The notes beneath the pieces were generated by a model. That model had not been told where the DNA came from. It did no database searches and saw nothing but the letters and a program-made list of their open reading frames with translations. A program made the translations under genes and the position numbers. From Bacteroidota bacterium (GTDB lineage: Bacteria > Bacteroidota > Bacteroidia > Chitinophagales > Saprospiraceae), in the NCBI GenBank assembly GCA_024642705.1, contig JAHEAQ010000004.1, positions 60,523 to 124,522 of the forward strand: a stretch of 64,000 nucleotides of DNA, in the 5' to 3' direction. Shown piece after piece: positions 28,460-36,846 of this stretch. Positions within the stretch are counted from its first letter, which is position 1. Each line of letters starts with the position of its first letter.

Positions 28460-28936
28460 TCACTCTAACTCTATTGTGATTACTACATTATTGATGCCCA
28501 GGGCTTTTTGTAATTCTTCGGGATTTTCTATTTTACCGATTTTGGTATAATTGTATGTTGTAGAAAATGTTTTATAAAAAAGCACCAATGTATTTGAGTT
28601 GAACAGCATCAAATCTCCATTTTGTATAGTTCCAGGATTAAAAGCTTCAGTAGGTAAAGTACCCGCTAAATCAGCATATTTTTCATTATTGTTCAATTCG
28701 GTCATCGTTAGTGTCAAAGGCAATAGCTCGATAAACGCACTTGCTGTTGCATTATTTTGAAGCGTAGCTGAAAAAGTAAATGTTCCGATATGGATTTTTA
28801 GTTTCATCGAGCCTATATTTTCGGTTTCAATTTGGCTTTTATCGGGTTGTATTTTGTTCTCCTGTGTACAAGCCAACAATTGGAAGCAGAAAAGGCTCGT
28901 CCAAAGAAAAGTCAGTGTTTTCAGTAGGCTATTCAT
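28460..28936 (-). CDS. Cyclophilin-like-fold lipoprotein
   Basis: A 158-residue lipoprotein (FLWTSLFCFQLLACTQE) with a cyclophilin-like domain: MKLKIHIGTFTFSATLQNNA, then LLPLTLTMTELNNNEKYADL, TIQNGDLMLFNSNTLVLFYK and TKIGKIENPEELQKALG. This family (Cyclophil_like2) has the beta-barrel but usually not the proline isomerase active site; function unknown. Its start overlaps the stop of the acetyltransferase gene by 1 bp, so the two are translationally coupled. Confidence 0.85.
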   Translation of the reverse strand: MNSLLKTLTFLWTSLFCFQLLACTQENKIQPDKSQIETENIGSMKLKIHIGTFTFSATLQNNATASAFIELLPLTLTMTELNNNEKYADLAGTLPTEAFNPGTIQNGDLMLFNSNTLVLFYKTFSTTYNYTKIGKIENPEELQKALGINNVVITIELE

Positions 28937-29499
28937 TACAAGATTGTTTTGATGATTTTTGCAGGAGTACCACCCACGACAACATTGTCAGGAACGTCTT
29001 TAGAAACCACCGAACCTGCGGCAACTATTGAGTTTTCACCAATGGTCACACCTTGTAAAATAGTAGCATTTGCGCCAATCCAGGCATTTTTCTTAATATG
29101 TATACTGCCTGTAGTAAGTGTTTGTCTGTCTTTAGATGAAATAGGATGGCCTTCAGAAAGCAAACTTACCTTAGGTCCTAGCATAACATTATCTTCAATT
29201 GTTATTCCGCCCAAATCCAAAAAGGTACAATCAAAATTGATAAATACGTTTTTCCCTATTTTTGTATTCTTTCCGTAATTGATATAAAGTGGTGTAAAAA
29301 CAGCAACACTTTCGTCAATTTCACAATTTGTTATTTGGCTCAAATAATTTCTGATTTCTACTGGTTCAGATGTATTGTTCATCTGCAATAAAAGTTTTTT
29401 TGTAAAATATGCTGCTTCCCGTATTTTGTATGCATCTGGGTCTGCTAGTGAAATTGCTTCTCCATTTGCTAATCTCTGAAAAACTGTAATTGCTTCCAT
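28936..29499 (-). CDS. Left-handed beta-helix O-acetyltransferase (maltose/galactoside acetyltransferase type)
   Basis: A 187-residue hexapeptide-repeat acetyltransferase. After a helical N-terminus (RLANGEAISLADPDAY) come hexapeptide rungs INYGKNTKIGKNVFINFDC, then GGITIEDNVMLGPKVSLLSE with the catalytic His in GHPISSKDRQ, and the cap GAGSV-like AAGSVVSKDVPDNVVVGGTP. It acetylates a small sugar or related acceptor with acetyl-CoA. I chose ATG 29499 over 29526 because homologues begin there and a TAacTTTG box ends one base before 29526. It is divergent from an AraC regulator. Confidence 0.85.
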   Translation of the reverse strand: MEAITVFQRLANGEAISLADPDAYKIREAAYFTKKLLLQMNNTSEPVEIRNYLSQITNCEIDESVAVFTPLYINYGKNTKIGKNVFINFDCTFLDLGGITIEDNVMLGPKVSLLSEGHPISSKDRQTLTTGSIHIKKNAWIGANATILQGVTIGENSIVAAGSVVSKDVPDNVVVGGTPAKIIKTIL

Positions 29500-29527
29500 C
29501 CTGCTGATTTGTTTTATATTAACCATA

Positions 29528-29535
29528 CAAAGTTA
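29528..29535 (-). promoter_or_regulatory. Candidate -7 box for the acetyltransferase operon
   Basis: TAACTTTG on the minus strand matches TAnnTTTG and lies 28 nt before ATG 29499. It is too close to the upstream ATG at 29526 to serve it. Confidence 0.4.
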
Positions 29536-29603
29536 GGAAAGAGATTCAATAATTTTGTTACACGAATTACCCTATTAGTGTTAAATATCACTTATCTTTA
29601 AGG

Positions 29604-30446
29604 ATGACTCAAGAAAATAAAAAGGCAGATAATCTTCAACGTATTATCATGCTGAAAGTCAACAATGAAAAAGATTTCCCAAATGACTTTGTGTTAAATT
29701 TCCATACCCATTTAATTTGTCACCGGGGCAGAATAGATTTCTTATTCAATGATGTGAAGATGAATTGTAAAAGCGGTGAATTTTTATTTTGGTTTGCTAA
29801 AAGTAATTTGAACGACATAAAATGTTCAAAAAGTTTTAAAGCGACAGTTCTTCTCGTAGAAAACCAATTTTTAAATAATAATATACCTGACCAAAATTGG
29901 GGAATTGATGCCACTTTGCATTCGCGTCAAAATCCAATAAAACAGCTGGATAATGAAATCGATAGGCAAAGGGTGTTATCAAGCTTTCAGTTGTTAAACA
30001 ATAAATTTCAAGATAAGGAACATCGTTTTTATGAAGAAGCGTTAAAACTTCAAATGCGACTTTTTATTCTTGAAATGTGGCACACCTTTGCGAATGAGTA
30101 TGAGCGCAGAAAGCGCACCTTGCAAATTGGAATATTATATGAGCGTTTTATGCATTTAGTTCAAGAATATTGTACGAAAGAGCGTGAAGTTAAGTTTTAT
30201 GCCAATCAGCTGCATATTAGTGCTAAATATTTGAACTCAATTTGCAAACAAAATTCAAATATTACTGCTTCGGAATGGATTCATCGAAATACAAAAGACC
30301 GTATTGTTTTACTTTTACAAAACCCAAGTTTGAATATTGCAGAAATTGCCAGTGAAATGGAATTTTCAAGTCGGTCATTTTTCACTCGATACACTAAGAA
30401 ATTGTTAGGTGTTACACCAAGTGAATATCGAAATCGGATGAGGTAA
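29604..30446 (+). CDS. AraC-family transcriptional regulator
   Basis: A 280-residue regulator with a cupin-like N-terminal domain (ICHRGRIDFLFNDVKMNCKS) and a C-terminal double HTH: VKFYANQLHISAKYLNSICK, then LNIAEIASEMEFSSRSFFTR and LGVTPSEYRNRMR. It is divergent from the acetyltransferase/cyclophilin-like operon with 104 bp between starts, and probably controls it. TATCTTTA sits 3 nt before the ATG. The short region 30447-30534 after it holds only a weak long-loop inverted repeat. Confidence 0.9.
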   Translation: MTQENKKADNLQRIIMLKVNNEKDFPNDFVLNFHTHLICHRGRIDFLFNDVKMNCKSGEFLFWFAKSNLNDIKCSKSFKATVLLVENQFLNNNIPDQNWGIDATLHSRQNPIKQLDNEIDRQRVLSSFQLLNNKFQDKEHRFYEEALKLQMRLFILEMWHTFANEYERRKRTLQIGILYERFMHLVQEYCTKEREVKFYANQLHISAKYLNSICKQNSNITASEWIHRNTKDRIVLLLQNPSLNIAEIASEMEFSSRSFFTRYTKKLLGVTPSEYRNRMR

Positions 30447-30534
30447 AAGAGGAATGTCTGCGCTTACAATCTTTCATAATGTGGGAATGGGCTTTAGCTT
30501 GTAAGCAACTATGAATATTTCAGGAAAAATTTGA

Positions 30535-31404
30535 CTAAATATTTTTTTTCAAAAATTCTTGATAAAGCTGAATAACTTTTTCTGGAGTTTCAACTTGTGG
30601 ATAGTGGCCTGAGTTTTCAATTAAGTTTACATTGGGATTGGGTACCATTTTTTCAAAACTTTCAGCTATAGCAGTACCCGAAATTGGATCCTCTGTTCCA
30701 ATAATTAATTTTAATGGGATTTTAGTATTTATCAAAGCATCCGTCCATTCTTTTTGGAATTTAATCCTTTGATTCATGTAGTCTGAAAGTTTATAAGAAA
30801 TGTTTTTACCATCATTGAAATTGATAACTTTCCAAAATTCAGCCCATTCTCTTTTAGATGGTTTATTTTGTAAGCCAAATATTGAACTAAACCTTTTTTT
30901 TATGATAAATTCATTCGTAATGGCACTTATAATAAAACCAATTTTGCTGGAGAGCAGTTTCTGTATCCTTAGTGGTTTGATAACATCAGGAAAAATACCT
31001 CCATTTAATAAACAAACAGATTTTATTTTCACTTTGGAATAATCTGGATTTATCTGCGATCTGTATAACAATTCCTGCACAACTGTATCTCCATAATCAT
31101 GTGCCACAATATGTACTTCTTTCAATTTCAAATGTTCTACTATTCTTTCAACAAGATCAGCTTGCATTTTTATAGTATACTTAATATTTCTTGGTTTATC
31201 CGAAAACCCAAAACCTAAAAAATCAAGTGCTACAAGCCGCCTATTCTTTAGCAATAATGGCCATAATCTATACCAATCCCATGATGAAGTTGGAAAACCA
31301 TGAAGAAACAAAATATTTTCACCATGCCCTTCGGCCCTGTAAAAAATTGAATTGCCTTGAAATTGAAAATAATTCCCTTTATTTTGCCATTCACGTAAAT
31401 CCAT
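30535..31404 (-). CDS. Alpha/beta-hydrolase, epoxide-hydrolase/haloalkane-dehalogenase-like
   Basis: A 289-residue cytoplasmic hydrolase. The oxyanion region is ILFLHGFPTSSWDWYRLWPL; the nucleophile elbow VAHDYGDTVVQ has Asp rather than Ser, as in epoxide hydrolases and dehalogenases. Later residues are GTEDPIS (acid) and the His in NSGHYPQVETPE. Whether it acts on epoxides, halides or esters cannot be told. It begins 27 bp after purM on the same strand and is probably its operon partner, though no functional link is evident. Confidence 0.85.
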   Translation of the reverse strand: MDLREWQNKGNYFQFQGNSIFYRAEGHGENILFLHGFPTSSWDWYRLWPLLLKNRRLVALDFLGFGFSDKPRNIKYTIKMQADLVERIVEHLKLKEVHIVAHDYGDTVVQELLYRSQINPDYSKVKIKSVCLLNGGIFPDVIKPLRIQKLLSSKIGFIISAITNEFIIKKRFSSIFGLQNKPSKREWAEFWKVINFNDGKNISYKLSDYMNQRIKFQKEWTDALINTKIPLKLIIGTEDPISGTAIAESFEKMVPNPNVNLIENSGHYPQVETPEKVIQLYQEFLKKNI

Positions 31405-31431
31405 AGTTTTTATTTTTGAAAAAAAATTTAA

Positions 31432-32604
31432 TTATTCATAATTAAAAACCCCATATGGTGAATGGATTTCTACTTCATTTTTGTAATGATTCTCAACTCT
31501 CCCGATGATTTGTGCATCAATATGCATAGATTTTGAAATCCCAATCATTTCATTTGCAGTTGATTCATCAGTATAAACTTCTAAACGGTGACCCATATTA
31601 AACACCTGATACATCTCTTTCCATGGTGTCCCTGATTCTTCTTGAATCATTTTAAATAAAGGAGGAGTAGCGAATAAATTGTTTTTAATAATTTTTTTAT
31701 TCTGAATAAAATTTAAAACTTTAGTTTGGGCGCCACCTGTGCAATGAATCATGCCGTCTATTTTCGATCTAAATTTTAGAAATTGCTTAATCAAAGGAAT
31801 GTAAGTTCTTGTTGGGGATAATATTAATTTGCCAACATGGATTTTTTCATCTCCAACATTTACAAAATCTGTAAGTTTTTTGCTACCTGAATACAACAAC
31901 TGCTCAGGAACATTGGAATCATAGCTATTCGGGTATTTTGAATAATACTCTTTATCAAGAACATCATGCCTAGCAGAAGTCAATCCATTACTGCCCATAC
32001 CTCCATTATATTCTTGTTCGTAAGTGCTTTGTCCATGAGAAGCAAATGCTACAATTACATTTGCATGTTTGATATTGTTGACAATTAAATCCTCCTTTTT
32101 TATTCTGCCAAATGCAGTAAAACCTACATCAATAGTTCTAACAATATCACCTACATCAGCAGTTTCGCCTCCCGCATGATGAATGTTTATTCCAAGTTTT
32201 TTGTAATCTTCAAGAAGTTGCTTTGTCCCTTGAATAATTGCAGTAATAACTTCTACAGGAATCAAGTTTTTATTTCTACCTATTGTGGAAGAAATGATAA
32301 TATTGTCAATGCAACCTACACAAGCCATATCGTCAAGATTCATTACTAATGCATCTTGCGCTATACCTTTCCAAATGCTTACATCTCCCGTTTCCTTCCA
32401 GTATATATATGCTAAACTAGGTTTTGTGCCAGCAGTGTCAGCATGCATGATATTGCAGAAACCTTCATCATTACCTGCAAAATCAGGCAATATTTTGCAA
32501 AATGCATTTTCATATAGCCCTTTATCTAAACCTTTGATTGCAATATGCACATCTTCTTTCGATGCAGAAACTCCTCTCAAGTCATATTTCAATTTATCAT
32601 TCAT
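31432..32604 (-). CDS. purM: Phosphoribosylformylglycinamidine cyclo-ligase (AIR synthase)
   Basis: A 390-residue PurM of the longer Bacteroidota form (E. coli PurM is near 345). It closes FGAM to AIR with ATP in purine synthesis. Motifs: HADTAGTKPSLAYIYWKE, DALVMNLDDMACVG, the Gly-rich ATP loop HHAGGETADVGDIV, ASHGQSTYEQEYNGGMGSNG, and late MIHCTGGAQTKVL and VFNMGHRLEVY. A TAaaTTTG box lies 4 nt before the ATG with TTG 17 bp further up. purB, acting later in the pathway, is about 20 kb away. Confidence 0.93.
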   Translation of the reverse strand: MNDKLKYDLRGVSASKEDVHIAIKGLDKGLYENAFCKILPDFAGNDEGFCNIMHADTAGTKPSLAYIYWKETGDVSIWKGIAQDALVMNLDDMACVGCIDNIIISSTIGRNKNLIPVEVITAIIQGTKQLLEDYKKLGINIHHAGGETADVGDIVRTIDVGFTAFGRIKKEDLIVNNIKHANVIVAFASHGQSTYEQEYNGGMGSNGLTSARHDVLDKEYYSKYPNSYDSNVPEQLLYSGSKKLTDFVNVGDEKIHVGKLILSPTRTYIPLIKQFLKFRSKIDGMIHCTGGAQTKVLNFIQNKKIIKNNLFATPPLFKMIQEESGTPWKEMYQVFNMGHRLEVYTDESTANEMIGISKSMHIDAQIIGRVENHYKNEVEIHSPYGVFNYE

Positions 32605-32608
32605 AATG

Positions 32609-32636
32609 CAAATTTAATTTAATGTAGCCATGACAA
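32609..32636 (-). promoter_or_regulatory. Candidate promoter abutting purM
   Basis: On the minus strand TTG (32634-32636), a 17-bp spacer, then TAAATTTG (32609-32616) ends 4 nt before the purM ATG. As with the MOSC gene this predicts an mRNA starting at or within a few bases of the ATG. Confidence 0.5.
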
Positions 32637-32860
32637 GAAAGAATTATAAAACTTATTTAAAATATAAATTATGAATAAAACTTTTTATGCTTGGTTAGCG
32701 TTTATCAATGGCTCAATAATTGTTAAATATATTAACTAAAATTTGCATTATAAAAAATGCTAATAAAAGTCTTTAAGAATACTTTAACTCAAATTTTGGA
32801 TAGAAACAGTACAATTTTAAATTTTCATACGTCTTATAATTATTAACAAATACAAAACTG

Positions 32861-33475
32861 ATGTTAAAAATTTTCATAATTAGTACTCTTTTTACTTTTT
32901 TAAGTAATACAAGTTTAGTTGATACTACAGATAACAGTGGCTGGACATTTATCAAAGAACAAAAAGGCGCAAAATTATATTTTAGACAAATTGATGGTTT
33001 TGATTATAAAGAGGTTAAAGTAATTCTAAACACTAATGCAGACCTCAAAAAAGCCAAATCATTTTTAATTAATCCTAATAATATTGAAACTTGGATGAGT
33101 GGCTGCACTATGAGTGTCACAAAAAAAATTGGGACAAACTATTCTGATTATTATGCAATTTTCGATGCTCCTTGGCCTATTACAGATAGAGATGATTATG
33201 GTAGAATAGAATTGATACAAGATGACGAATATAAATTGCATTTTAGTTTCAATAGTATCCCAAATGGAACCCCGTCGGTTAGTAATTTTATCAGAGTTCC
33301 CTATTCAAAAGGGCATATTTTAATCAATACTGACAAACAAGGTCGAAAATCATTGGAATATCAAATGCTTGTAGATCGTGGAGGAAATCTACCTGAATAT
33401 TTAAGGGAATATTTGCAACAATCTTCTCCATTTGATACCATTAGTAAACTAAATCAAGTCCTGGAAAATATTTAA
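32861..33475 (+). CDS. START-domain lipid-binding-like protein, exported
   Basis: A 204-residue protein with a signal-like N-terminus (LKIFIISTLFTFLSNTSLV) and one START domain: GWTFIKEQKGAKLYFRQIDG, NIETWMSGC, DYYAIFDAPWPITDRDDYG and SLEYQMLVDRGGNLPEYL. The APWPxxDRD loop is a hallmark of bacterial StAR-related proteins. The fold binds lipids or other hydrophobic ligands in a deep pocket. It is a single gene; the 255-bp region upstream is very AT-rich with no recognised element. Confidence 0.8.
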   Translation: MLKIFIISTLFTFLSNTSLVDTTDNSGWTFIKEQKGAKLYFRQIDGFDYKEVKVILNTNADLKKAKSFLINPNNIETWMSGCTMSVTKKIGTNYSDYYAIFDAPWPITDRDDYGRIELIQDDEYKLHFSFNSIPNGTPSVSNFIRVPYSKGHILINTDKQGRKSLEYQMLVDRGGNLPEYLREYLQQSSPFDTISKLNQVLENI

Positions 33476-33667
33476 TGCTATTCAAATTTGGCATTTTTCA
33501 ATTTGAGTTCCAAAATACTTATTTGTCAATTTTGATTTATTGAAAAGTATTCTTTGTTGAAGTTTATTAAATTGTTATAATTTCAATTGGAACAACAGAT
33601 TCACCAAATTAGAAAATTTCTTTTGTTCTAAACTTCCTAAAAATCTAAAAGTTGATCTTAATCTTCT

Positions 33668-33675
33668 TAACTTTG
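33668..33675 (+). promoter_or_regulatory. Candidate -7 box upstream of the UPF0173-parAB cluster
   Basis: TAACTTTG, 60 nt before the ATG at 33736, matches TAnnTTTG. The predicted transcript starts just before the hairpin at 33687-33711. Confidence 0.4.
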
Positions 33676-33686
33676 CAAATGATTAA

Positions 33687-33711
33687 AGGTTGAAATTCCA
33701 AATTTCAACTT
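33687..33711 (+). other. Inverted repeat in the leader of the UPF0173 gene
   Basis: GTTGAAATT (33689-33697) and AATTTCAAC (33701-33709) form a perfect 9-bp stem with a 3-nt loop. No T-run follows, so it is not an intrinsic terminator. It could be an operator or an mRNA-stabilising hairpin. Confidence 0.55.
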
Positions 33712-33735
33712 TAAAAATTAAACATTTTTCAAAAA

Positions 33736-34419
33736 ATGAAGATCAGATATTTAGGTCAGAATGGTTTTGCTATTCAATTTAATGGGTATAATCTTGTAAT
33801 AGATCCTTTTATTACTGGCAATCCACTTGCAACGAGCAAAATCAATATTGATGTCCTCCAAGCTGATTATATATTATTAACCCATGCACATGGAGATCAT
33901 ATTGCGGACGCTGAAATAATAGCTAAAATTAATGATGCTGTTATCCTTTCAAATTTTGAAGTTGCAACATTTTATGAGCGTAAAGGCATAAAGACACATT
34001 CAATGAATCATGGAGGAAAATTTGATTTCGAATTTGGCACAGTTAAAATGGTCAATGCGATTCACTCAAGTTCATTTCCTGATGGCTCATATGGCGGAAA
34101 TCCCAGTGGTTTTGTGATTTGGAATAATAATGAATGTATATACATTGCTGGTGACACTGCTTTAACATTAGACATGAAACTAATTCCTATGACATGTCCA
34201 AAGTTATCTGTTGCAATATTGCCGATTGGAGACAATTATACCATGGGTTATAAAGATGCACGTATCGCATCTGATTTTATTGAATGTAATACTATTATTG
34301 GAAGTCATTATAATACTTTTCCTGTAATAACCATTGATGAATTAGAAGCAACATCTTACTTTGAAAAATATGGAAAAAAGCTTCATTTACTTGATATAGG
34401 AAAAGCAATAGAGATTTAA
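33736..34419 (+). CDS. Metal-dependent hydrolase, UPF0173 (metallo-beta-lactamase fold)
   Basis: A 227-residue MBL-fold protein. The start is KIRYLGQNGFAIQFNGYNLV, the metal motif LLTHAHGDHIADAE (HxHxDH), further ligands are in HSMNHGGKF, YIAGDTALT (Asp) and GSHYNTFP. UPF0173 proteins are widespread with no settled substrate. It ends 3 bp before parA, so it is co-transcribed with the partition genes. ATG 33736 is the only sensible start. Confidence 0.9.
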   Translation: MKIRYLGQNGFAIQFNGYNLVIDPFITGNPLATSKINIDVLQADYILLTHAHGDHIADAEIIAKINDAVILSNFEVATFYERKGIKTHSMNHGGKFDFEFGTVKMVNAIHSSSFPDGSYGGNPSGFVIWNNNECIYIAGDTALTLDMKLIPMTCPKLSVAILPIGDNYTMGYKDARIASDFIECNTIIGSHYNTFPVITIDELEATSYFEKYGKKLHLLDIGKAIEI

Positions 34420-34422
34420 AAT

Positions 34423-35253
34423 ATGGGAAAGATAGTGGCAATAGCCAATCAGAAAGGAGGTGTAGGGAAAACTACGACTGCGATTAATCTTGCCGCAGCA
34501 TTGGCAGTTTTGGGCAAAAAAGTTTTATTAGTGGACTCTGATCCTCAAGCAAATTCCAGCTCTGGCATTGGGATTCAAGAAAAGAATATTGAATTTTCTA
34601 TCTATGATTGCATTATGGAAGGTAAAAATGCAATTGATGTGATTATTGAAACTGAAACTCCTAATCTTTTCTTGTTACCATCAGATATCAATTTAGTAGG
34701 TGCGGAAGTTGAATTGGTAAGTGTTTCTAAACGAGAATACGTTGTAAAAAACATTTTAGACAAGATCAAAAATGATTATGATTATATTTTTATTGATTGC
34801 CTTCCTTCCTTGGGCTTAATTACAATCAATGCACTAGTTGCCGCCGATTCCGTTTTAATTCCTGTACAATGTGAAATCTTTTCACTGGAAGGTTTAGGCA
34901 AATTGAAAAATACTATTAATCTAGTAAAAGGGAAATTGAATCCAAATTTGGAAATTGAAGGTATAATTTTATCCATGTACGACAAGAGGTTAAGGATGGC
35001 AAATTTAGTAGTAGAAGAAGTGAATGCAATAATAAAAGATTTTATTTTCGATACCATAATTCATAGAAATTCTAAAATTGGTGAAGCTCCAAGTGCAGGA
35101 ATGCCCGTAATATTATACGATGCATCCTCTAAAGGCGCTAATAATTTTTTAAATCTAGCAAACGAATTTTTGAAGAAAAATAAAGATGGAATATATGATG
35201 CAGAAACAATGGAAGAATTAAATAGAAAACTGAAAGGAAGTAACATACAATAA
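34423..35253 (+). CDS. parA: Chromosome-partitioning ATPase ParA (Soj)
   Basis: A 276-residue ParA/MinD-type ATPase. The deviant Walker A is ANQKGGVGKTTTAINLAA (residues 8-25), switch I VDSDPQANSSSGIG and the Walker B-like YIFIDCLPSLGLITINAL. It has no N-terminal HTH, as expected for chromosomal Soj. It uses ATP-dependent DNA binding to move ParB-parS complexes. It sits in the order UPF0173-parA-parB-DUF5683. No parS-like palindrome was recognised in the window. Confidence 0.95.
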   Translation: MGKIVAIANQKGGVGKTTTAINLAAALAVLGKKVLLVDSDPQANSSSGIGIQEKNIEFSIYDCIMEGKNAIDVIIETETPNLFLLPSDINLVGAEVELVSVSKREYVVKNILDKIKNDYDYIFIDCLPSLGLITINALVAADSVLIPVQCEIFSLEGLGKLKNTINLVKGKLNPNLEIEGIILSMYDKRLRMANLVVEEVNAIIKDFIFDTIIHRNSKIGEAPSAGMPVILYDASSKGANNFLNLANEFLKKNKDGIYDAETMEELNRKLKGSNIQ

Positions 35254-35255
35254 AA

Positions 35256-36140
35256 ATGGTGAAGAAAAAAGAATTGGGAAAAGGAATACGAGCTCTTTTA
35301 AATAATATTGAAGAATCCAATGAAGAAAAAAACGAGGTTGTTAAAAAATTAAGCAGCCATATCGAGTTACTGGATATAGATCATATTGAAATCAATCCGT
35401 ACCAACCCAGAAAAGAATTTGACAACGAACAGCTTAAAGAACTAGCCGAATCGATTAAAACTTATGGAATTATTCAAGCTATCACTGTTCGAGACTTAAA
35501 AGATGGCAAATTCCAACTAATTTCAGGAGAAAGAAGATATAGAGCATCCATAATTGCTGGACTTAAACAAATACCAGCCTATATTAGAATTGCTGACGAC
35601 AATTTGATGCTTGAAATGGCATTGGTTGAAAATATACAAAGAGAAAATTTAAATGCCCTTGAAGTTGCCATAAGTTATCAAAGATTGATTGGAGAATTTG
35701 ATTTCACACATGAACAATTATCTGAAAGAGTGGGCAAAAAAAGAGCAACCATATCGAACTATATTCGATTACTCAAATTGCCACCTTTAATTCAAACTTC
35801 CTTAAAGAATGAAGAAATCTCAATGGGTCATGCAAGAGCGCTACTTTCTATTGATGATCTAGCATTACAATTAAAATTGTTTAAGCAAACCAAAGAAGGA
35901 GACATTTCAGTCAGAACCTTAGAAAACATTATCCAAAAATATAAGGTTCAAACTCCTCAAAATAATAAGGCAAAAAAGGATGAAATACATCCAGAAATTT
36001 CTAAAATGCAGCGTCGAATTTCTGAGAAAATTGGTTTTAAGGCATTGATAAAACGTTCAACCTCTGGTAAGGGTGAAATCAAAATCCCTTTTAATTCAGA
36101 CAATGATCTTAATTCTATCATAGATGCACTTTTGGATTAA
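35256..36140 (+). CDS. parB: Chromosome-partitioning protein ParB (Spo0J)
   Basis: A 294-residue ParB. It starts KKKELGKGIRALLNNI, then has the ParB/sulfiredoxin CTPase domain (IEINPYQPRKEFD, LISGERRYRASIIAG, ALVENIQRENLNALEVA), the HTH core (EQLSERVGKKRATISNYIRL, then MGHARALLSI) and a short C-terminal dimer domain ending DNDLNSIIDALLD. It binds parS and spreads as a CTP-gated clamp. The start is 2 bp after the parA stop. Confidence 0.95.
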   Translation: MVKKKELGKGIRALLNNIEESNEEKNEVVKKLSSHIELLDIDHIEINPYQPRKEFDNEQLKELAESIKTYGIIQAITVRDLKDGKFQLISGERRYRASIIAGLKQIPAYIRIADDNLMLEMALVENIQRENLNALEVAISYQRLIGEFDFTHEQLSERVGKKRATISNYIRLLKLPPLIQTSLKNEEISMGHARALLSIDDLALQLKLFKQTKEGDISVRTLENIIQKYKVQTPQNNKAKKDEIHPEISKMQRRISEKIGFKALIKRSTSGKGEIKIPFNSDNDLNSIIDALLD

Positions 36141-36177
36141 ATCGCAACATAATAATAACTGTTTTCGTTTTTGTCTA

Positions 36178-36834
36178 ATGAAATGGATTTTGATTTTTCA
36201 ACTTTTGCTCCTTACATTTATTGCAAATGGCCAATCTAGACCGTTTGATAACAATAATTTTGGAGATGAAACAGAGGAAATCATCATTGATCCAGATTCC
36301 ATAGATTATGAATCTTACACTGAAAAAACGAGCAGCTTCAAAGCATTATTTAGTGGTAAGCCCGGAAAAGCAATAATGTATGGAATGCTAATTCCAGGTG
36401 GTGGCCAAATGTACAACAAAAAATATTGGAAAGTACCTATAGCTTTAGTTGCCGAAACTGCCGGCGTTGCAACTTTTATAATAGTAAGAAGAGAATATAA
36501 TTATATATTAAAACAATACGAATATGCCATTAATGATATTCCAAGTAATGGTTATCGGGGAGTCACGTCATCGGAGCAAATAAACAATTATAGAAGAGTT
36601 TTTCAAAAATATTCTGAACAAGCAGGAGTCTTAATGATTGTGGTTCATATTATTGTTGCCGTTGAAGCTTATATTGATAGACACTTAATTGATTTTGATA
36701 TAAATGAAGATTTAAGTTTCGATTTGAAGCTTCCCGATTTTAATTCACAACCATATGCCGGCATAAAAATAAATTATAATTTAAATCATAGCACTAAAAA
36801 AAATCAGCCAAAGGTTTTATATTCTGTGTACTAA
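36178..36834 (+). CDS. DUF5683 membrane protein downstream of ParB
   Basis: A 218-residue protein with a signal peptide (MKWILIFQLLLLTFIANGQ), an acidic stretch, and a DUF5683 core: GKPGKAIMYGMLIPGGGQMY, NKKYWKVPIALVAETAG and a later segment VLMIVVHIIVAVEAYIDRHL. Two or three helices suggest an inner-membrane protein. In Bacteroidota this gene commonly follows parB; its role is not known. ATG 36178 was preferred to one at 36124 because it starts a clean signal peptide and avoids overlap with parB. Confidence 0.8.
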   Translation: MKWILIFQLLLLTFIANGQSRPFDNNNFGDETEEIIIDPDSIDYESYTEKTSSFKALFSGKPGKAIMYGMLIPGGGQMYNKKYWKVPIALVAETAGVATFIIVRREYNYILKQYEYAINDIPSNGYRGVTSSEQINNYRRVFQKYSEQAGVLMIVVHIIVAVEAYIDRHLIDFDINEDLSFDLKLPDFNSQPYAGIKINYNLNHSTKKNQPKVLYSVY

Positions 36835-36846
36835 TTTCAATTTAGA

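Noticed and set aside
30455..30506. Terminator after the second AraC gene (GCTTACA ... TGTAAGC)
   Set aside because: The arms are only 7 bp with a loop of about 30 nt and no T-run.
32605..32860. Small gene or RNA between purM and the START gene
   Set aside because: Apart from the purM promoter the stretch is AT-rich with no frame, hairpin with T-run or repeat that could be supported.
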